Below are positions 1-11,800 of a stretch of 64,000 nucleotides of DNA, in pieces. The stretch lies in the NCBI GenBank assembly GCA_018257865.1, contig JAEUBA010000016.1:62001-126000 (forward strand), written 5' to 3'. Numbering within the stretch: position 1 is the first letter of the stretch; each line of letters begins with the position of its first letter. The translations under genes and the position numbers were made by a program. The stretch is from Stereocaulon alpinum (taxonomy: Eukaryota > Ascomycota > Lecanoromycetes > Lecanorales > Stereocaulaceae). The notes beneath the pieces were generated by a model, which was given only the letters and a program-made list of their open reading frames with translations, did not search any database and had not been told where the DNA came from.

Positions 1-1915
1 GAATGATGCATCAGACCTGTCTATAGCATCAGGGGCATTCTGCGTTGACTTCAACGTAAATCGGATTTATCCTGCTTGCAGTCGTCCTCACCTGGTGCAG
101 ATAACGCTGTGCTTGCTTGATCACTGGCTTGCAACGCGCCCCCATCGGCACAGGATCTGCGTCCTCAGCCTGCCCGCTGTCAGGTCCACAATTAACTTGA
201 GGCCGTGTATCTCGTCCGCTTCGTCGTCCCATTCTGCTCACTTGTCATTCAACTTATATCCCGTGTTCTCGGAGGTTGTAGGTTTAGGCTGCGGGTGCTT
301 GCAACCTTCGCCGTTCGTCTTCCAGTCCTATTCAGCGCGTTGGACGGGAGGAGACCTGGGTGGTAAAAGAACGGGCATCTAGGCAATATGGTACACTTAT
401 CCAACAATCGAAGCTCTGGTAGGCACCTGCAGCACGCAGAACATTCCTGATTCGCAAATCGTTGCGTTCAATCAGCATCATGGGAGCCGAGAGATGGAAT
501 GCTCACAAATTGTCAGAGAGGCTACACCTCCTTATATGCCTGGTCTCTAAGGCTTCGTTTCTCTTATGACCACCACGCCACTGATACGAGGTATAAGGCG
601 TCGATTAGTACTTGCTGGTGCTCACTGTCATCCCAACGTCTGGCCCGCCCCCTCACAAAGCCGGGTATCTTTCAATCTGCCGATTGATGTCCTTTAAGAC
701 CATTTACAAGATTGGCGAATGAATGGAGAGATCCTTCAGCTGAGGCTGCTGTTTTGTTATATTGATCAGTAGGACGCAAGTCCATGAGACTCCACCCCAA
801 AGGTCTACCTGCTCATTGTCGCTTCCCACTAGCCGCTCTACGTACCCTTCGACTCGTGCAGGCTGTTTACAGGAGCGCCCGGTATGAGTGAGAACATGAT
901 GGCTTGCTCTATGATGAGGGGTCTCGTTAATCGGACGATTGCGTCTATAGCGGACCCTATTCCCACTGAAATCGGAGAATGTTCAATCCCATGATGAGAA
1001 ACGACCGCAACGCGCTAGGAGACGATAGAATGCGAGACGATCTCTATGAGGAGGTGACAAGATTCATGAAGGAAAAATGGGATAAGGGGGTTTGGGATTT
1101 CATTGGAACCAGATCTAGGGGTCCAAGACAAGTTGGAGCCAGCACTTGCAACAACAAACAAGTGCAGTGAGACAACGCTGTTCGACACCGGCCACATCAG
1201 AACAACTGCATCTATTCGAAATAGGATTATACATCGTTAAGGAAGTGCTAAAGCTAGCCCTCTGTACCATAGGATTGCAGTCATTCGGACGAGGGCGGGA
1301 CCTTCAAGCCTGAAGGGCGAGGGATCAACGGACAAACTGGCCAATCACGACGTTCTCATTACTAAGGATAGAATCGGACATTCTTTTGTCCTCGCCACTT
1401 ATGCTTCTCTCAACAGCTAACTAACCATTCCACTTGCCGTTTAATCGTGGTGGGCTACTGATTTGTGAGGTTGATCGGCAAACCTGATCCGAAAGGCTCA
1501 CCGAAACGGGGAAACCCACCCTGAAATGGTCCCGCTAATCCTAACGCTACAGAAGCTTGACCTAATCGATCCTGCGCTTCACCTAATCTGCACGCAGCCT
1601 GGAGCCTTGAGTTATATCCCGGCGCTGTAAAACACCCGGGATACAAAAGTACTGACATCCCAGCTTAAGTTCATTAAGCTTTGATGCGTTAGGCTCCTCC
1701 ATCATACCAATATCTAATTCGCTGGTCCAGCCATGTTTTCAAGGCTGTCCTCCCTACTTATATTAATACTATACCAATTCCCCAGACCAACTGTGTTCAA
1801 AAATCGTTTCCTCCCTTTGACTGTTGGCACTACTCTTCGTCACTTTGGTCTCAATAACATTCATTCCTTGACTTAGATAATTACTATACCTATATCAATT
1901 AAACAAATTGTGAAC
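1..1915. other. Gene-free left end and upstream region of the secreted-protein gene
   Basis: No open frame here is longer than about 95 codons, and none shows a recognisable domain or a plausible splice chain. The last 180 bases look like a fungal promoter or 5' leader: AT-rich TATA-like stretches near 1758-1772 and 1886-1895, and a pyrimidine-rich run near 1806-1820, just before the start codon of the next gene. I see nothing else in it. Confidence 0.5.
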
Positions 1916-3062
1916 ATGCTTCTCAAGCTTGCAGTTCTCCTCGCTGCAGCCGCCACCGCGCTGGCTCAGCGACCCATGAACACGTCCATCTGTGACTACT
2001 GTACTTCTCTCGATGGAGTCCCCTCAGTCGTATGTGAAACGTCGCTGACAGAACCTAGACACCACTGCTCTTCTCAAGGAAAATACTGCTGATAACCAGT
2101 ACAAACTACTGACTCTGCTCGTCAACACCGCCGTCATCGGCAACTACACCCAGCCAAACATGAATGGTCAGTGATTGTCGTGAAACACCGAACGTTGGGA
2201 ACACGATCGGCTGACAGCTTTCTTAGCTGTGCCTGGTATCTTCGCCCTTGGACAGAAGTACAACAGCACCGACGTGAACCTACTCCAGTACTTCAACGGC
2301 CAGCTCAACTCCACCAACCGCGGTGGTAATTCCGGTGTCTCCATGAACTTCCTCGATGGCGGAGGAGCAGTTCCCTTGAAGATGAGCAAGCCAGCACAGG
2401 ACACCACTTCTAACCAATAGTAAGAGACGTCTTCGAACCCTCCTCAGTCTCTAGATCACTAACACTGATCCAGCTTCCTGCTTACCCACTTGTACCAATT
2501 TTTCGGTGTACTCCTCGGCTGCTCCAAATACGGCAACATGGGCTTCTCTGCTTACGGAGGCGAGGCCAGCCAGTACCAGGTCCACAAGTCAGTGCTTACT
2601 CCAAATCCCCGCGCTCTCTTCACCTTTCCCAACTAAACTGCTTCTCTTAGATTCATGGCCCTTGACCCCTTCCAAATGGGCTACTTCATCGAACAAGTCG
2701 GCCTGGCAGCCACCTCTTTCGGCGTCACAGTCGAAGACGCCAACGCAGCCGGCATGGCTCTCACCAAGCTCTTCGACTACCGCTGCACCCCGCCCACCAC
2801 GGTCGTCAAAGCCCAAGGCCCCCAATTGCAGTCCATGTGCACTGACCTGTCTTGCCTGCTCGACCCTATGCCCCAGTGCGCTCTTGAGGATAACCATGGA
2901 ACCGCGCTCATGCCGACGAACATTACGATGAACGCGACGAGCTCGATGATGCCTTCTGGTTCGACGACGGCGACACCGGCGACGTTTAAGGGTGATGCGG
3001 CTAAGATGGGCGCTGTTACTTTCGCTGTCTTGGGTGCTGAGTTGGCTTACCTCCTTTTGTAA
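1916..3062 (+). CDS. Secreted, probably GPI-anchored conserved fungal protein
   Basis: Five exons (1916-2000, 2059-2166, 2227-2419, 2474-2587, 2651-3062) join into 303 codons. Every intron is 54-63 nt with GT...AG ends and phases that keep one frame. The product opens with a hydrophobic signal peptide (MLLKLAVLLAAAATALA, cleavage expected before QRP). It then has an extracellular-type body with N-glycosylation sites (NTS, NYT, NST), a FLDGGG motif and paired cysteines, followed by a Ser/Thr-rich linker (NITMNATSSMM). It ends in a hydrophobic tail (VTFAVLGAELAYLLL) typical of GPI attachment. I recall this as a widespread filamentous-fungal family without assigned function; no catalytic motif is visible. 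The ATG at 1916 was chosen because it begins the signal peptide. Function is unknown; surface location is inferred. Confidence 0.85.
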
Positions 3063-3684
3063 GATGTAGTCGTCCGTTGTCGTGATGGTCGTTGTGTAGT
3101 TGATTTGCAGGATGTTGTATATATAATCCTAATAACATTTTCGATGTTGAGACGCATCTTATAATTCATCCTTGTCTCAAAATCAATGGATACGTTGTCG
3201 CCCGCTTTAGAGGGTTTCGTCAAGAAGCAAAGGAGGTTCATGCTTTTCCGGGCTCCGTGCCCTTCAAGCGAGCCACTGAAGCACAGTTCGTACCTAATGA
3301 GGAGGTTTGCAGGCGGACTTGGGGTTCACGCTCTGGGTCCTTTCCGGGGTAGCATGATGCCATGAACTATTCTTCATTCTCCATAAGAGGGACCAGTAGC
3401 CGCTCCGATTCATGTCAGCCTTGTGGTGTGGAGCGGTTCACATGGGCCAAAATTTGATGAACTGTATTGATTGACAAATGAAGCAGCAGCTCAAGATGCA
3501 AAATATGCATTGTTGGGTCTTGTATTGAGGTATTACTTAGCATTATAGATCACTTTGTATATACAACATTGAATGAGTGCTTGCTTTCGTATGAGTCCGA
3601 TGTCCGCAGCCTAGGCTCGCTAGGAGTCTTCTCAACAGGCGAAGCGTGAAAGGCTAAAAGATGTAACCTCAAATAAATCACACT
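3063..3684. other. Convergent intergenic region
   Basis: This is the 3' flank of the secreted-protein gene and of the oppositely oriented DUF4396 gene. It contains AT-rich stretches (3115-3140, 3535-3575) that could serve as polyadenylation signals. No coding or RNA gene was seen. Confidence 0.4.
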
Positions 3685-4730
3685 CTAGGCACAAGGTTCC
3701 TTAATGTTCGCTTTGATCAACCACCAATTGATCGGGAACGCTTTTTGGAATGGCCAAGGAATATGCCGATCTGTAACAGCGTAAGCCATCTCTGCAGCGG
3801 AGAATCGCTGGACTTTGGGGACAGCATACCTGCATCATCCACCAATACGTGACCATATTCACTTCTATCTTCCAGTTAAAAATGGCAATGCGGAATATAG
3901 CCATCCAACTAAACAAATCGATTTCGAAGAAAGTCAATGAGAAGAAATCTGCTTTCGCCGCTCGGTAAAGCGTTTTCGGTCCGTATTCGCCAGCCTTGGG
4001 TGCGATTGAAAAGTACTGGAAGGAAATGCCGAAGGCGATTGCAAATGCGAAGTCTGTGAGAAGGGTTGATCATATGATCAGGGAGCATAAGAGATAAGAT
4101 GTAGCTTTACCAACTAGATACTCCACCCATAACATTCGGCCATTGATAGTAGCACCGGTCCCGTAGACCAACCATTGGCCGACTATGTCCCCGAGGACGC
4201 AACCTGCGCCGCAGTGACAGATAGCAACAGTATGGTAGCAAACATCGGTCTTTCGCTGCTGCTATGCTGATGACCTCCCTCTTTAGAATGACCTCCCGCG
4301 GTCTGATGTCCTTCATGGTGGCCATCGTGGTGGCCTTCTGACGCGTCACTGTCTTGGGGTTCCGGGTCTGCCGGCTCTGCTTTTTCTTCACCTCCGCCAG
4401 CGGCGTGTGGAGGATGGTGTGCGCAATGAGACGGTACACTTTCCCCCTTTTTAGGCTTAACAGGTCTCCCATACTTGAGACATGTCCAGACAATTATCGG
4501 CCATAGATATAACGCGTTTATCACATATACCGGAATCCTAAACCAAGAATATATTAGCTGATACTCGAACACAAGCACGTAGAGAACGGCCCGACGTAAA
4601 TGATTGCCATCATGGATTTCCATCCCCTGCGTATAATAATGTCAAAACGGATCCATGCTGAGAATATTGCAGCCACGCCGATAGATATAGAAGGGATGAT
4701 GATCAATGCCAGGGGTGGAGTGTACGCCAT
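3685..4730 (-). pseudogene. DUF4396 multi-pass membrane protein gene, frame-disrupted
   Basis: Read on the minus strand, the pieces match the DUF4396 family. The N-terminus begins at the ATG at 4730 and gives a first membrane helix (PPLALIIIPSISIGVAAIFSAW). Next come VYVINALYLWPIIVW, a His-rich loop (GHHDGHHEGHQ), the signature CHCGAGCVLGDIVGQW near 4160-4215, then DFAFAIAFGISFQYFSIAP, TFFEIDLFSWMAIF and finally FPINWWLIKANIKEPCA ending at 3685. A clear intron lies at about 4040-4110, and another near 3780-3830. The frame must change at about 4227-4233 (between RPMFATI and VAICHCGAGC) and again at about 3742-3750 (next to an A5 run), and the first intron near 4530-4577 has no good donor. Either the gene is decayed or the assembly has errors. 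Function of the family is unknown. If the second shift is ignored the frame stops at 3717-3719. Confidence 0.7.
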
Positions 4731-5897
4731 GTCTTGTGCAATTACACTACCAGTAACCGAATTGAATATGGATACAAAACACAGATATCAAGCTTCGCGG
4801 GCTACGGCAGGATTTTGCTTGTAAGAAGCTTGTACATATTCTTGAAAGAAAGCAGAGATATATATTCAAACAAAGCACAACGCACAAATGTCGCGATTTG
4901 ACGTCATGTAGGGAGCAATGCACAAATATCGCAAAATTCTTCGTGCAGAAAATTCATACTGGCTAACGTTCGTAGCTTTGTCATTTCGCGCTGCTTGAGA
5001 ATGGTGCAGGGTACTGGTTCTGAGGGGGCTCCTCGGAATGGGCGGAAGAGATCGCGGAGGAGGACGAACGCCATGGCTCAATGTCCTATAGAATGCAGGA
5101 TGTAAACAACATGACGTTCATAATACATCGGTATCTCTAGCTGCCAACGTTATTGGACGTGGCACGTACTGAAAGATCAAGGTCTTATACAGTCCACAAC
5201 CATTAGGTGGTTGTCTTGGCGCTGGCGCTCCTTGGAGAAGGATGGCAATTTTATGTGTTGGGGCAGCTTGTTAAGGGGGTCATAACCTGAGAAGGCACTA
5301 GATAGTGGCGATCCAAAGACATGGTTCCCCTCTCGAAAACTCAAGGTAAGAGGTGTGAAATGTTTGCGGAATTGCGGGGATGCTGCCAATCTCGCTAGGC
5401 GCGCAAGGAGCGTAGGAATTTGCACCTGCCAGAGCACGTGAGCAGACTCCTTGGGGAATACAACCCCAGACAACAGGCCTAGAATTGCAGAGTTTCACAT
5501 TAAAGGTAATGGCCTGTACGTTTGTAATTGGAGAGGAATAGAAAGGGTGTATCCATCGTTGGCGTCATTATAAATTGACATGTGTTAGATGCAAGAGCGG
5601 AAATTCCATGATAAGATAGGTCTACGTGTTATACCCGTAAAACTTCCGAAGCTAACCAAAGCCTTACGGTATCTAACGGGTCCGGACATTCCGCGCCAGA
5701 TTCTGGGATAAAGTATCTCAAAGCTTATGCAATCAACATACACATCGAAAAGCAGCCACACACCGTTCCAGAGTATCTTGCATTGTATACAACATGCTAC
5801 GTCTGGCTCTCTACCCTGATTTACTCTAGCAGACCTCTGCCGCGAGCACCCTCTGAGGATGCCGGCAAGTCCTAATCTCCATGGCTGTTGAAAGACG
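4731..5897. other. Gene-free divergent intergenic region
   Basis: About 1.2 kb between the minus-strand DUF4396 locus and the plus-strand FMP27-like gene. It should hold both promoters. Open frames here (up to about 108 codons, minus strand) carry no recognisable motif. No RNA gene was seen. Confidence 0.4.
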
Positions 5898-8800
5898 ATG
5901 GGCATCTTCAACCCGACCTTCCTCCTAGGACTGGTCCTCCTACTCTACCTCGCATCGTTCGTCCTCTTTGCTATTCTACGCATAGCAACCGGCATCTCCA
6001 TCCAAAGGATTGGCTATTGCTCTCTGCGCCGCATTGCATATACTCCCAGAGATGGCATACGGATAGATATACGCGGCTTGGGCCTACATCTCCATCGTCC
6101 AACATTCGCGCAGCCGACATGGATAAGCTTACGATTGACAGAGCTGAAGGTGACGGTCGATGTCAAGGCTTTAGGCGCAGGAGCAAAAGTCGAAAGCGGG
6201 CAGCATGCTAGGGACTCTACATCGATCGCAAACAGTGCGAGTGGAAGCCAGTCCACTTTGTCTGCATCCCCGAAGCCGATTCTTCGCCATACTTCTCCAA
6301 AATATTCTCGCAGTCTAGCCTGGAAACAATTGACTCATATGAAGGAGAGGATCAAACGACTGCATGAAAAAATACATTGGCTGCGAATGGTCGACATCAG
6401 TGCTATGAACTCAAGCCTGGTGATACAAGACATTGGTTACTTTCAAGTAGGAACGTTTAGCATGGTCGTGGATACGAGACGCAAGACTGTGGACAGAGGT
6501 CGCCTATTTCAGCATAAGAAAATTCCGGCTGGTGACCAACGGCCTGCGGAGTGGATGTTTACCGTCAAGGGCGTCTTGTTCACTCCAGAAGGCAAAGATT
6601 CGTTGGAAGTGGTTGATATATGTACCCTCAACATCCATGGCCTACTTTACAAGGACCGTGCGGGCCTCCGAGACACTTCCATAGCTCTGAAATTAGGACG
6701 AGTCCATATTCCATACGATGACCTCTTGGAATGCTCCAAACAATTTCAGCAACATCACCAATCATCAAGAACGGGACAAATCAGTACCGAGGAACAGGAA
6801 ATATCCTTCACGGATGTTATGGATGAACTGGACCGACCGGGGAGTCGGGAAGCGAAGATAGTCCAGACGGTTTCTGACTCCAAAGAATTCGTCAGCTCTA
6901 TTCTAAGAGGAATTCAGGAGATTCAAATGGCGGTCAGCTTTGTGGGTATGACGAAAGAGATACACTCAGTCCAACCAGCGGGATCTCCTATGTATCTCAA
7001 CATCGCCATGAACGAATTTGGCATCGATATGCACCGCCTTGATCCTAAGAGCCCAGCGCATCGCATGTACTTCTCGTCCAAGGACATCGCCCACCAGGCT
7101 TTGCTAGCTGCGATCTCAATTGCTGTAAGTCTAGATGATGGTCAAGGAAAACGAAAACGGATTCTGTACGTGCCCATGGCGACCACAACAGTGAAGACGA
7201 CTCTGCCCTCGAAGACCGTCGCTTTCTCCGAAGATGGGAATGCAGCTGAGCGCAATGCGAATATTCTCTTCGCAAATTTGGTCGTGACGTCCCCTTCAAT
7301 TGACGTTAGTCCGAAGCACATGCCGCTGGTACTTGCGCTCATCCATCGACGTCTTGCCCAGTCAGATGGCTCGTCAACAGCACGAAGCCAACCCCATCAT
7401 CTGATGTCAAGACTCCTACCCAAGGCGAACATCAAGCTCTCGGTGCATGAGCCTGTAATTAGGATTGTACTCCCTCCAGCTGATCCTAAGCTCAAGGGCA
7501 CCGATGAGTATGACCTGTTGATCCTGTCCATCTCTTCCATATCATTGGATCTAGAATCGTCGCATTCTACAGCTGGAGAGCTGCATTATTCGCTGACTTC
7601 GAATCTACGTATCGCCTCGAACGAGCTCTACTACCACACCGCGTCCGCGGAACGTTATGACCTCCTGATTACTGAAGCTCTTGAACTCAAGGTGCAAGTG
7701 AATGCTTCACCAGAAGTGACCGTCATTGCAACAGGAAATCTCCAGACATTTTCGATCCATATGGTAAGGCCAGAGATTAGTGCTGGTGTACGCCAGATAG
7801 TCCAGCAATTGAGCAAAGCGCGGGACACCGACAAAATTATTGCGACGACGTATACCAGGAGCACTAATTTCCTACGGCCTCTACCGCCATGGCTAGTACA
7901 ATTCTCTCTTCGGGGCTCCAACTTCGCCGTTGAGGTAGCTGGCGTGGATGCCGGCGTGTCCAATGATACGCGAGGTGTCGCCCTGCAGCTTGAGTCTTGG
8001 ACTGCTGAGTACAAGATCCAAAGGAATGCATCAGAGGAACGTCCAGCTTCAAGACGTCACGGAATGAACAAGTCTTCTATGCCGGACGAGCCAGTGATCA
8101 GGGTAACACCTCCGCCAGGTACTGACGAGGCGACACCAATCTCCACAGACGGCAGACGTTTGGCGGTACATGTCCGTGGTTTTGAGGGCTTTGTGGTTGA
8201 GGGTATCGATTCGATTGAACCCGAATCCTTCGTTTCACTTCCTCGGTTTGAGGTCGCCTTCACCACTTCGAGCGATAACCAAGGGCCGATCTTCCACATC
8301 AATTCGCATACGAAAGCCTTGTATGTGCACTATTCACTGTACCGATACTACGCAATTGGTGTGGCGACTACCGTCCTTCGAGAAGCTTTCGCTAGCGACA
8401 GAAGATCCTTCAGATTACCAAGTGACAATCCCAGTGGGCGTCCAAGCCCTGAACAATCCACCTCTCCGAGTCTCTCGCATCGAACCCATCATCAAGAGCT
8501 CGTAACAATTGATGTGAAAGTAGAGGTATTACAGATCAAAGCAAGAATGGCTGCCGATCCTCCAATGATGCTCCAAATCTACCGCATGGAAGCTGGCAGG
8601 CATAGGTGGACGACACCTTTCATGAAAGCTCAACTTTTGCGCCTGTATGCAGAAGCCCCTCAGATTCCATCCGCATGGGCTAGGGTTATAAGTATCAAGG
8701 CGTTACGTTTGGACCTCCGAGAGCTCAATCGTAGGAAGCGAGGAGGCACCATCTACCAAGAGAAGTCCATAGACATCGTAACGGACTTCATCAGGATCGC

Positions 8801-11800
8801 CATCCCGCACCAGCTGGTACTACACACAATCTTGGACAACGTGGTGAATGCTATGAAAGCTACTGAGCAAATGAATCATCGCTTCAAGACTGGGACTAAC
8901 GAGTACATCCTCAAGAAGAGACCCGAAGAGCCAAAGTCAGTGCCGAGGATATCAATTCGAAGCAAGGCACTGCTTTTTGACGTTGAAGACGGGCCATTCG
9001 ATTGGAAACTTGGGACGATCTATCGTATTGGATTGATGGAACAAAAGCAACGTATCGCACGGGAAGAAGCCTTCGAGGCCAAACGCAAGAATATCGAGAG
9101 TCGTGATCACACTCGGGCTTCATCTCGATACCGAGCGCCGCCCCGCCCTCAACCACGGCATGGCAGAAGCAAGCCATCACTCCCCGTAGAAAGCCGAGGA
9201 CGAAGTACAAGCGCTGGGTCTCATTCTCGCCATCAATCTGAATCTCCCCCCAGCAGTCGTCAACGTCGGATGCGGTACGACCCTGATGGCAAATGCACGC
9301 TCACGGCAGAAGCGAAGATTACAATTGATGAAGCACGGGATCGACTTGACAGACATAATGCTCAAAGCTGGAGAAGACGGATCGATGCAGCCTACCGTAT
9401 TCAAAATGTAGGAATGCGAAAAATTCGTGGCATCTTTTGGGGCTATGACGAAGTCCCAGACGCCGAAGATGGAAGTGAAAGGATACTCGCTATGCCTGAA
9501 CGACCAGGTCTAATGTCCATGTTGATCAGTGACCTTCATATATTGGTCGACAAGCCGTCCTTTCCAATCAGAGACTACCCGCAGTTTCTTCATAGAGTTG
9601 GGAAGGGCATGCCGCACAACATGGAATATACTTTGCTCATCCCGCTCAATGTCCAGATCGACATGGGCGAGGCTCGAGTCACCCTACGAGATTACCCTTT
9701 GCCATTGCTTCATGTCCCCGCAATCAAGCCAGGTCAATCACCGCGCCTCCCAAGCTGGTCTCTCAAAACGGACTTTGTAATATCCGAAGAATACAGAGGC
9801 GATGTTTCAACAAAACAGGTGAAGGTCGAGGTTGTTCCTCCGAACAAGTTTGCGGAATCACAAAACGCCAGCGGCTTTGCTATCGACGTTCGCAGGACGG
9901 TTTCTCCTGTCAAAACCTATTCTGATGTCGAAATTGCAATCAATACAAGTGCACCCACCAGTATTACCTGGGGTACATCTTATCAGCCTGCAATACAGGA
10001 TATGATGATGGTCATAGAAACCTTTACCAAGCCCCAAGTTGATCCTTCAGATCGGACAGGGTTCTGGGATAAGATCCGTCTCAGCGCCCACTCGCGAGTC
10101 AATGTTGTCTGGAAAGGAGATGGAGACGTCCGTCTCCAGCTCAAAGGTACGTCTCCTTGGCAATTCCATGCGATCAGTCTGACATGTCTAAAGGTTCTCG
10201 TGACCCGTATGTTGTGACTGGTAACGGTGCAGGTTTTGTGATGTGCTGGCGTAACAACGTGCGCTGGGGTATCCACCAGAGTGACGATCCCAAAGAATTC
10301 ATGACCGTGGACAGCGACGAGTATGTCTTGGCCATTCCGGACTATAGTCACCAAGCTCGAGAGAATAGTACGGCATTCGGCCGAGATGGTGAATCATCGA
10401 GTACAAGCAGCAAGAGAAATACTACAATTTTCAAGAAGGTCGTAATGAAACTTTCTGGCAATGTACGATGGCTTGCAGGCCTGGTCTTTGAGCGCGACGT
10501 TGAACGAGGGGGACGGTCATTTGAGTTCACCCCTCACTACGAGGTCACCTTGAGGACCCCAAACCATGCAAGAGCTCCGCCGGGCCAAGTAAGTGCACTC
10601 CAGAAGCCCCTTCTCATGTTGCTAATAATACTACAGGTCTACGATGCTTTTAGAGGCTTTCGAAGTAATCATATTCACTTGTCTATCGCCGTTGTTGCGC
10701 CGCTTGATCGAGATTGGACGACTAAGAATGTCAAGCCATCTATGAGCTACAATTCAGTCCACATGACGCCTCGATTCTTCACCCATTTCTTCGACTGGTG
10801 GTCCTTGTTCTCAGGCGTCATGTCTCTGCCAATACGACAAGGGAAACTCTTCCCAGGCATTGAAAAGTCAAGCAAGAAGTTTGGGCGTCATCTCGCAACC
10901 ATCAAATACAACCTCCTACTGTCGCCCCTCTTCATCGCGCATATATACAAACACAAGGATGCTGAGGACTACTCCGAAGATCTTGTTTCTGCCACCGGGC
11001 TAAAGCTCAGACTTGATAGCTTCATGTTGGATCTGCACCAGCGACGCGAGGAATTTGCAGCTCAGGGGAAAGGCAAAGCCAAGCAGATAAAGACGAGCGG
11101 CATGAGGATCAACCAGGCACAGCTCGATTTCATATCAGCCGACATCAGAGCAGTGTCTGCTAGCATCGCTGGTACCAACCCAGACGATGTTAAGCGTGCC
11201 ACGGCCGAGGATTTAGCGGCTTACCAACAGGTGGCCCTGTCCGCCGATATATCGCGGTTTACCATACCGGACAACGACTTTACGTGGATTGACATGGATG
11301 ACTTTGTAGAATTGGATTGGATCTTGCCGGCAGAGACGAATCCAGAGACCAAGATCTTGCCACTGGCTTTCGCTCCCCACTTCACCTACTTTCGGCAGAC
11401 AGACCATCAAGGTGCTTCATCGAAAAGCAAAAGCCACGGCAGTTCCTTTGGAGACGAACCAACCCATTTCTGTGTAATGTCACAAGACAACGATCCACGA
11501 AAGGTCCAATGTCAGTTGATTGAGGAACGTCTTGCGAACCTTGATGAACAGCTGCAAGTACATGAGAGGACTTTAGGAGAACAAGAGCTTCGTGTTGTTC
11601 GAGACTCAAACCGAGACTCGAGCCTAAAAGAGCGCTACGAGATGTTGAGTGGACAGGGTAGCAGACTCCAGAGCAAGAAACGATTTCTCCGGAGACTGCT
11701 TGAACGACTGAACCGAGCGATTGATGAAGGCAGACCTTGGGCCTCGGCAGCTGGTGATACCGCTGGATATGACATGGACGACGATCACTCGGACGACGAT

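Noticed and set aside
4262..4437. Alternative intron removing the His-rich loop of the DUF4396 gene to repair the frame
   Set aside because: It would remove the RPMF and His-rich segments that are typical of the family; kept only as an alternative to test.
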